The translations under genes were made by a program, and so were the position numbers. A stretch of DNA of 14,655 nucleotides from an uncultured bacterium. Lineage in GTDB: Bacteria > UBA4055. Within the stretch, counting starts at the first letter, position 1. Each line of letters starts with the position of its first letter. The stretch is from NCBI GenBank assembly GCA_937873545.1, contig CALMWI010000064.1, positions 1-14,655 of the forward strand, in the 5' to 3' direction. This document shows positions 7,245 through 12,942 of this stretch, piece by piece. Below the pieces are notes generated by a model that did no database searches, was not told where the DNA came from, and saw only the letters and a program-made list of their open reading frames with translations.

Positions 7245-8054
7245 ATGGCAAAAACCAAACCAAAAAAAAGAGGCAAGTCAGGCGGATTCTTCGCCCGTAT
7301 TTTCGATGTTTTTACGGCTTTGATAATCATAGCGCTGATCAGCGGGGCAGTCTGGTACTGGTTCTTTTATAGCGAGAAGAACGGCGGCGGTTCAATAAAA
7401 AAAGCCATCAGGGGTTTATACGAAAAAGACAGCGATGCAGGTAACAAACAAGCTGTAAAAGAAAAAGACAATACTGAAGTCCATGCGATTGATGAGGACG
7501 CCGATGATGATTATATGGAAAGCGTTGACGGTGATATTATAGGCGGTGATGACGAGATGACGGATCAGTACGAGACCGAGATGGCTTCAAACTTTTCTTC
7601 AGCCGAGGATAATGGAAAAGCATCAGATATGAACGGGTTTTTCAGATCTGTGAATAAGTGGGCTGCAAAATATGTCGATTTAAAAGTTAAAAACAATACT
7701 GACCCGGATGAGAACGGTACAACTGACAATTCACATCTGATCTGTTCGATATGGGAAAATGCCGCAAAGGAGAACGACATGAAGTTTAAAGGCTACATTA
7801 CTTCAGACAAGATACTTGAGGGCATTTATAAGATCGATAGAAGCGATCTCAGAGAGGGAGATCTTATGGTTCTTAAGGACGGAATGTTCGGAATGGTAAT
7901 AAATTATAATGATCCTGAGAATTATGAGCTTATCTACGCATCAGGAGAGAAGAACAAGGTGGTAAAGATCGATCTTAAAACGATGAGGAATTACTGGCTG
8001 AAACCTGAGAAGTTCAAAGGATATTATCGTGCGGAAAAAGACATATTAAATTGA
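7245..8054 (+). CDS. Membrane-anchored NlpC/P60-like protein lacking catalytic residues
   Basis: 269 residues. A basic tail (MAKTKPKKRGKSGG) precedes one membrane helix (about 20-42, TALIIIALISGAVWYWFF), giving an N-in orientation, followed by an acidic, probably disordered linker (about 77-125, rich in D/E) and a C-terminal domain (about 130-265). That domain follows the NlpC/P60 pattern: WAAKYVDL, then TDNSHLICSIW where enzymes have FDCSGLV, then RSDLREGDLMVL (the well-kept RSDLxPGDLV element), GMFGMVINYN where enzymes have HVGIYLGNG, IYAS for IHAS, and a YW...F.GYYR ending. The expected Cys-His-His/polar catalytic positions are N162, M214 and Y231, so peptidoglycan endopeptidase activity is unlikely; C167 is near but not in register. 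A binding or regulatory role at the cell wall is my inference. The gene overlaps the next start as TTGA. Confidence 0.72.
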   Translation: MAKTKPKKRGKSGGFFARIFDVFTALIIIALISGAVWYWFFYSEKNGGGSIKKAIRGLYEKDSDAGNKQAVKEKDNTEVHAIDEDADDDYMESVDGDIIGGDDEMTDQYETEMASNFSSAEDNGKASDMNGFFRSVNKWAAKYVDLKVKNNTDPDENGTTDNSHLICSIWENAAKENDMKFKGYITSDKILEGIYKIDRSDLREGDLMVLKDGMFGMVINYNDPENYELIYASGEKNKVVKIDLKTMRNYWLKPEKFKGYYRAEKDILN

Positions 8055-9175
8055 AAAGTAAAAGAGTAATATTCGCCGTATATGATGACCTTCACCATGA
8101 GTACAGGGGATTTAAAACGGCGGGTTCGTTTCTAAAATCAGGCTACGATGTAAAAATGTTCGGCATCAGGTACGATGATGCAAAATTGAACGGATGGGAC
8201 GGAATTCAAAACAGCAGGATCCGTCTGGTAAAGAGCTTCCCATTAGCCTTGAATATGATCCTGTTCTGGTTCAGGTTGTTCTTTATGCTTATGAAAGAAA
8301 AATGCGATCTTATCTACTGCCATGATATTTTCCCGCTTTTTCCCGTATGTCTGTCTTCAAAACTAAAATCAGTACCTTACATTTACGATGCCCATGAATT
8401 CTGGCACGGTAATTCTCAGGTGGAGAGCAGGCCCGTGGCCAAATCATTTTGGACAAATTATGAAAGGATTTTCATAAAGCATGCCAAAGGCATTATAACC
8501 GTTTCCGAACCGATAGCCAGTGAGCTGGAGAGGATATACTCGATAAAAGAAATTGGCGTGTTTACAAATCTCCCATTAAAAAAGAATATTCCTTCAGATA
8601 TTGAAATCCTTCATAATTCACTCGGAATAAATAAAAACAAAAAGATCGTTCTGTATCAGGGCCATTTTCTAGTGAACAACGGGCTTGATACAGTGATAAA
8701 AGCGTTCAGGCAAGTCGATGAAAGCGCTGTTCTTGTGCTGATAGGCAGCGGTTCAGAAAAGAAAAAACTCATGGATCTAAGCATCAGAATGAATCTGCAG
8801 GATAGAGTATTTTTCACCGGTCCTTTCCCGCATGATGAACTTATAAGATATACTGCTTGTGCTTATCTTGGTCTGTGTCTGATAAAAAATTTCGGAAAAA
8901 GCTATTATTACTCAACCCCGAATAAAATGTTCGAGCTCATACAGGCACAAGTACCCCAGATTTCTTCTGACTTTCCGGAGATGAGCAGATTTGTTAAAGG
9001 ATATGAAGTGGGCGAAGTTATTGATCCCGAAAATTCCGAACTTATATCGGCAACTATTAACAAACTGATCGTGGATGTTTCAACATACGGGAATTACAAA
9101 AAGAACTGTTCCAGAGCTTCAGAAGAGCTGGTATGGGAGAACATCGAATCGGACCTGATAAAATTCTGCTCGTAA
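8051..9175 (+). CDS. Glycosyltransferase, GT4-type (GT-B fold)
   Basis: 374 residues, usual for a single GT-B enzyme. The N-terminal Rossmann half contains RVIFAVYDDLHHEYRGF, YCHDIFPLFP and PYIYDAHEFW; the C-terminal half has the nucleotide-sugar site: LYQGHFLVNNGLDTVIKAF, VLIGSGSEKKKL, RVFFTGPFPHDEL and PNKMFELIQAQVPQI (K292, E295), matching the family's acidic donor-binding motif. It would move a sugar from a nucleotide donor to a membrane-proximal acceptor on the cytoplasmic face; donor and acceptor cannot be assigned. I accept TTG 8051 as start because the first strand (KRVIFAVYDD) is needed for the fold and the next in-frame ATG (codon 36, in KMFGIRYDD) would remove it. The TTGA overlap with the upstream stop supports coupling. 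It is the last gene of the first run. Confidence 0.88.
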   Translation: MKSKRVIFAVYDDLHHEYRGFKTAGSFLKSGYDVKMFGIRYDDAKLNGWDGIQNSRIRLVKSFPLALNMILFWFRLFFMLMKEKCDLIYCHDIFPLFPVCLSSKLKSVPYIYDAHEFWHGNSQVESRPVAKSFWTNYERIFIKHAKGIITVSEPIASELERIYSIKEIGVFTNLPLKKNIPSDIEILHNSLGINKNKKIVLYQGHFLVNNGLDTVIKAFRQVDESAVLVLIGSGSEKKKLMDLSIRMNLQDRVFFTGPFPHDELIRYTACAYLGLCLIKNFGKSYYYSTPNKMFELIQAQVPQISSDFPEMSRFVKGYEVGEVIDPENSELISATINKLIVDVSTYGNYKKNCSRASEELVWENIESDLIKFCS

Positions 9176-9190
9176 TTCTTCACTTTTTTA

Positions 9191-9219
9191 ATGACAAGAT
9201 AATAAAATATAATTATATT
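9191..9219 (+). promoter_or_regulatory. Sigma70-like promoter of the phospholipid/heptose gene run
   Basis: ATGACA (9191-9196, five of six bases of TTGACA), 17 bases, then TATATT (9214-9219). Transcription would start near 9226 and give a leader of about 35 bases containing GAGGGG (9250-9255). It lies in the 85-base gap between the glycosyltransferase and the CDP-alcohol phosphatidyltransferase, the only gap over 16 bases between 4432 and the window end. A TATAAT at 9208-9213 is a competing -10 but has no matching -35. Confidence 0.6.
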
Positions 9220-9249
9220 CTACAGGTAATAGTGATGTGTAAAGTTAAA

Positions 9250-9255
9250 GAGGGG
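9250..9255 (+). promoter_or_regulatory. Ribosome binding site that fixes a TTG start
   Basis: GAGGGG stands five bases before TTG 9261. A nearer ATG (9256-9258) is in another frame and hits a stop at once (ATG AGT TGA), so the TTG is the credible start of the phosphatidyltransferase. Confidence 0.65.
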
Positions 9256-9260
9256 ATGAG

Positions 9261-10820
9261 TTGAACAGTAAATATTTTAATATCGTGAATGCGATAACGC
9301 TTTCGAGGGTAATTCTCACACTGATAGGCGTACTGCTTATATTCAGCGGTAACATCAAACTTCTTGTTGTCGCTTATATTATAATGAGCCTTTCAGAGGT
9401 TTCTGATATTATTGACGGCTATGTAGCAAGAAGGGACAAGCTTGTAACAGATCTGGGAAAAATACTCGATCCCCTTTCCGATTCTATCTCAAGATTTTTC
9501 TATTTCTTCGCTCTTGCCTATCACGGACTTTTTCCGATATGGTTCATGGTCTTCTTCTTCTTTAGAGATATTATAGTGGCTTATATTCGTATATTCGCCT
9601 CATTTTCAGGCACGGTCATGGGCGCAAGATTTTCCGGCAAGATAAAAGGCGGAGTCCAGTTCGCAGGGCAGTATCTTCTGATGTATGCCCTTATGATAAA
9701 TACTGTACAGCATGGAACAAAATTATCACCGTCATTCCTGTTCTGGGCCACACTTATCGGAGTGGGAATAAACATACTCGTTGTTGTTTATTTCAGGATC
9801 AAAGGTGGGCTTCTGGCTACGATCCTGATACTGATGTCCGTACTTGGTATAATGCTGTACTCACTGAATTACGTGAATTTTACAGTAAACTACCTGACCA
9901 CATTTACGATCTCATTCATAGTGATCAGCGTAACGCTTTATTCCCTCGTTGATTACCTGTACAGTCTGGATCCGGATATAAAAAAGAGGTATAATGTTAT
10001 TACCGGGATATTACTCATAGTAATGATGTTCTTAATATCACCGTATTTTCTCGATCTGGTAAAAAATAAAATAGAAAGCGATGCGGTAGAAGTCGGCTGG
10101 AAAAGCTACGATATACCTGACATAGAAAAAACGGACGGTCTCAAGATCAGAGGCGTTATCAGCGTTGATGACAAGATTATAATCGCGGCCTCCAGAGTCA
10201 ATGATCTTTCAAGGCTGTATGTATTCAGCGGTATGCAGAGCATTGAGGCTGAATTCTATGTTGATCTTCCGCACCCGATAACAAATGTCAAGGATATAGA
10301 GCAGATAGGGGATTTCATTTATCTGATAGATGACAATATAAACACTGTAATAGAACTTGACAAAAATGAACTTATACTGAACAAAAATGTGAAAATAACA
10401 AAGGAATTTTATACCGGTTTTACTTCGTCCGCTACTTTGTGCGCGGTTCAATTCAATTCGATGAATTATCTGGTAATAAATGATTATATTTTTTCAGGTA
10501 ATCTGTATTTCTGCCTGATCGACGGTTTAAGCCAAAAAAGTGATCTTATAGTTCAGACGAACTTTAAGATAAAAAGCGAATTTTACATTAAGAACCTTTT
10601 TAGTAAGGACGGGTATTTGTATGTACTTACAAATAAAATAGGAAGGGATCTTATTTATCAGGTTGCTGCAGAGAGAGCCGTGTTCGGCGGAAACGTTCAG
10701 AGCGGAATTGTAAAAATTATTAAAGCTCCGGATACGGATCAGGTCGGTATCAGCCTTGTGAACGGCAGAATCGTTTCTTACGGGAACAGAAGCAAGAAAA
10801 TATTTGTAGAAAACAAATAA
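9261..10820 (+). CDS. CDP-alcohol phosphatidyltransferase with extra C-terminal soluble domain
   Basis: 519 residues. The catalytic signature is perfect: D49-x2-D52-G53-x2-A56-R57-x8-G66-x3-D70-x3-D74 (SDIIDGYVAR, then GKILDPLSD), which binds the metal and CDP-lipid. The enzyme would swap CMP for an alcohol such as glycerol-3-phosphate or inositol-phosphate at the inner membrane. The usual six helices occupy about 10-180; further hydrophobic stretches follow at about 184-201, 207-232 and 244-267. Residues about 270-519 are a polar, beta-rich tail with blade-like elements (IGDFIYLIDDNINTVIELD, KDGYLYVLTNK, VNGRIVSYGN) suggesting a small beta-propeller; plain PgsA enzymes are near 180-200 residues and lack this. 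The next gene is a PgpC-like phosphatase, favouring phosphatidylglycerophosphate synthesis, but the alcohol is not proven. TTG start chosen from the ribosome site. Confidence 0.85.
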   Translation: MNSKYFNIVNAITLSRVILTLIGVLLIFSGNIKLLVVAYIIMSLSEVSDIIDGYVARRDKLVTDLGKILDPLSDSISRFFYFFALAYHGLFPIWFMVFFFFRDIIVAYIRIFASFSGTVMGARFSGKIKGGVQFAGQYLLMYALMINTVQHGTKLSPSFLFWATLIGVGINILVVVYFRIKGGLLATILILMSVLGIMLYSLNYVNFTVNYLTTFTISFIVISVTLYSLVDYLYSLDPDIKKRYNVITGILLIVMMFLISPYFLDLVKNKIESDAVEVGWKSYDIPDIEKTDGLKIRGVISVDDKIIIAASRVNDLSRLYVFSGMQSIEAEFYVDLPHPITNVKDIEQIGDFIYLIDDNINTVIELDKNELILNKNVKITKEFYTGFTSSATLCAVQFNSMNYLVINDYIFSGNLYFCLIDGLSQKSDLIVQTNFKIKSEFYIKNLFSKDGYLYVLTNKIGRDLIYQVAAERAVFGGNVQSGIVKIIKAPDTDQVGISLVNGRIVSYGNRSKKIFVENK

Positions 10821-10824
10821 TTCC

Positions 10825-10828
10825 GGAG
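10825..10828 (+). promoter_or_regulatory. Ribosome binding site that fixes a TTG start
   Basis: GGAG lies five bases ahead of TTG 10834 in the 13-base gap after the phosphatidyltransferase stop. It supports a start immediately before NTKVVYADFDGT, needed because motif I begins at residue 9 and no ATG or GTG is available in frame upstream of it. Confidence 0.6.
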
Positions 10829-10833
10829 AGTGA

Positions 10834-11451
10834 TTGAACACAAAAGTAGTATATGCGGATTTTGACGGTACCTTTGTTAAAGGCGATTCTTACATAAGAT
10901 CGCTGCTTTTTTTCGCTGGGTACACAAAATTCTTGAAATCACTTCCTGAACTTATAATAATTGTTATCGGATATTTTTTTAAGGCTGTCTCGAGAGATGA
11001 AGCGAAAAAACGCAGTTTCAGGCTTATTTATAAAGGAATGGAGACTGAGCTCATAGAACGAAAGCTGAATGATTTTTACAATCAGATGCATGTTTTTCCT
11101 AAAGTTAAAAAAAAGATAAGCGAACTCAGAGATATCGGATGCAAAATAATCGTGGTCACGGCATCACCGGATATTTACATGAATTTCATGGCTGAAAAAT
11201 TCGGCTTTGACGAATGTATATGCACCCAAACAGAGAAGAATGGACGTTTTTTAACCGGAAGGCTGATCGGTAATAACTGTAACTATTCCGAAAAAGTTTC
11301 GCGAATAAAAACATCTAAATACTATGATAAAGACGCTCAGATTATAGTTTTCGGCAATTCAAAAGGCGACGAAGAAATGTTTAAAATATCAACAGAGTTC
11401 TATTTTGTAGATAAAAGCGGAAATTTAAAAAAAGGCAGAACACCATGGTAA
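10834..11451 (+). CDS. HAD-IB family phosphatase (PgpC-like)
   Basis: 205 residues. All four HAD motifs are present: DFDGT (D9 nucleophile, D11 acid/base), VVTAS (T109, S111), a lysine at K154 in NYSEKVSR, and GNSKGDEEM (D179 with the second acid near it). The cap region (about 20-95), with SLPELIIIVIGYFFKAVSRDEAKKRSF and IYKGM, follows the HAD-IB (SerB/CicA/PgpC) layout, including a hydrophobic stretch that fits a membrane-associated lipid phosphatase. Position straight after a CDP-alcohol phosphatidyltransferase makes phosphatidylglycerophosphate the most attractive substrate; phosphoserine or another lipid phosphate cannot be excluded. Its last seven bases overlap the rfaE1 start. Confidence 0.82.
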   Translation: MNTKVVYADFDGTFVKGDSYIRSLLFFAGYTKFLKSLPELIIIVIGYFFKAVSRDEAKKRSFRLIYKGMETELIERKLNDFYNQMHVFPKVKKKISELRDIGCKIIVVTASPDIYMNFMAEKFGFDECICTQTEKNGRFLTGRLIGNNCNYSEKVSRIKTSKYYDKDAQIIVFGNSKGDEEMFKISTEFYFVDKSGNLKKGRTPW

Positions 11452-12449
11452 AAATAAGCTCAGCCGAATTCGCAAGATTTCAGAATAATATGAAAAAGGT
11501 AAAAATAGCTGTTGTCGGCGATGTAATGCTCGATATCTATTACTGGGGAAAAACTGAAAGGATATCTCCCGAAGCGCCCGTTCCGGTCGTTAATGTGACG
11601 GACGAGGAGATCAAACCGGGCGGAGCTGCCAATGTCGGGCTTAACATAAAGTCCCTTGGCGCTGATCCGGTAATGTTCGGAGTAATAGGCAGTGATCTTT
11701 ACGGGCTTAATTTTATCGACAATCTGACCGAACACCGGATAAACGTGGAGAACATTATCGTTGACAAAAAAAGACCTACAACGGTAAAGACAAGAATACT
11801 GGCTTCAAACCAGCATGTAGTAAGGTTCGATAAAGAAAGTTCTGCCGATATCGGAAAAAAAACAGAGCAGAAACTTTTATCTCTGATAGAGAAAAAACTT
11901 GCAGCAACTGACGCAGTCATTTTCGAAGATTATAATAAGGGAATGCTTACACCGAATGTTATAAAATCGGTAATACAAATGGCTAAGGAAAGGAAAATAA
12001 TGACGGCTGTAGATCCTAAGATAAAAAATTTCCAGTGCTACAAAGGAGTTACTCTCTTTAAGCCTAATTTGAGAGAAACCGAAGATATACTTAAACGCAG
12101 CATCAAAACAGAGAGCGAGATAGAAAAAGCAGGCATCGATCTTATGAATAAACTTGAACTTAATAATCTTGTCATTACCCTAAGCGACAGAGGAATGGCG
12201 GTTTTTGACCAGAACGCGATAATGTCAATAATTCCGGCCAGATCGACACGCATAGCCAATGTTTCGGGGGCAGGAGACACCGTTATCGCTACTCTTGTCA
12301 GCTATATGTGCGCTGGCGCATCTTTTGAAGCAGCCTGCACGATAGCTAATTATGCCGCATCGTTAGTAGTTGAGGATGTCAGTATTATTCCCGTTGATCC
12401 TAAACAGCTATACGATAGGCTGACTGAATCAAAAGTAATATACGGATAA
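11445..12449 (+). CDS. rfaE1: D-glycero-beta-D-manno-heptose-7-phosphate kinase
   Basis: 334 residues, the length of the kinase half of HldE. It phosphorylates heptose-7-phosphate at C1 with ATP in ADP-heptose synthesis. PfkB/ribokinase-family markers: VVGDVMLDIYYWG (23-35), RISPEAPVPVVNV (39-51, diagnostic for RfaE), KPGGAANVGLN (57-67), FEDYNKGML and NVSGAGDT (272-279) with D278 the expected catalytic base. ATG 11445 is used rather than the internal ATG at 11490, because the leading helix (SSAEFARFQNNMKK) matches the family's N-terminus. It overlaps the HAD gene by seven bases and is followed four bases after its stop by rfaE2: the two activities fused in E. coli HldE are separate genes here. 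Confidence 0.95.
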   Translation: MVKISSAEFARFQNNMKKVKIAVVGDVMLDIYYWGKTERISPEAPVPVVNVTDEEIKPGGAANVGLNIKSLGADPVMFGVIGSDLYGLNFIDNLTEHRINVENIIVDKKRPTTVKTRILASNQHVVRFDKESSADIGKKTEQKLLSLIEKKLAATDAVIFEDYNKGMLTPNVIKSVIQMAKERKIMTAVDPKIKNFQCYKGVTLFKPNLRETEDILKRSIKTESEIEKAGIDLMNKLELNNLVITLSDRGMAVFDQNAIMSIIPARSTRIANVSGAGDTVIATLVSYMCAGASFEAACTIANYAASLVVEDVSIIPVDPKQLYDRLTESKVIYG

Positions 12450-12453
12450 TAAA

Positions 12454-12942
12454 ATGATAGTATCGTTGTCAGCCATAGAAACTATAAGAAAAGATAAGAA
12501 AAAAGAAGATATTACCGTTGTCTTTACCAACGGTGTTTTTGATGTAATTCACAGAGGGCATGTAGAATATTTGAAAAAAGCAAAAGAGTACGGAGATGTT
12601 CTGATAGTCGGAGTTAATTCAGATAATTCTGTAAAAAGACTGAAAGGAGACTCGAGACCGATAAACTGCGAATCAGACCGTCTGATAGTTGTGGATTCTC
12701 TAAAACCGGTTGATTACACCGTTCTTTTCGATTCGGATACCCCTTACGATATAATCAGGAGTTTGATCCCTGACATTCTTGTTAAAGGCGCAGATTACGA
12801 TCCTCTGATCACAGATACCCGAGACAAAAGATACATAGTAGGATCAGATATTGTTAAGGCATCGGGCGGTAAAGTGATCACGGTAGAACTAATTCCCGGC
12901 CGCTCCTCGACGGCTACAATAAATAAATTACGGCAGAAATGA
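12454..12942 (+). CDS. rfaE2: D-glycero-beta-D-manno-heptose 1-phosphate adenylyltransferase
   Basis: 162 residues, typical for stand-alone RfaE2. A nucleotidyltransferase of the cytidylyltransferase-like superfamily: TNGVFDVIHRGH (25-36) with the HxGH pair H33/H36, GVNSDNSVKRLKGDSRPIN, VKGADY, and the C-terminal GRSSTATI (149-156), the SSTxxI ATP-binding motif. It makes ADP-D-glycero-beta-D-manno-heptose from the product of the adjacent kinase. The other steps (GmhA isomerase, GmhB phosphatase, HldD epimerase) are not in the window. Its stop overlaps the next gene's start (ATGA at 12939-12942). Confidence 0.95.
   Translation: MIVSLSAIETIRKDKKKEDITVVFTNGVFDVIHRGHVEYLKKAKEYGDVLIVGVNSDNSVKRLKGDSRPINCESDRLIVVDSLKPVDYTVLFDSDTPYDIIRSLIPDILVKGADYDPLITDTRDKRYIVGSDIVKASGGKVITVELIPGRSSTATINKLRQK

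Noticed and set aside
10527..10841. Minus-strand 104-codon frame opposite the end of the phosphatidyltransferase
   Set aside because: Antisense shadow of the beta-rich tail; no initiation signal and no recognisable motif.
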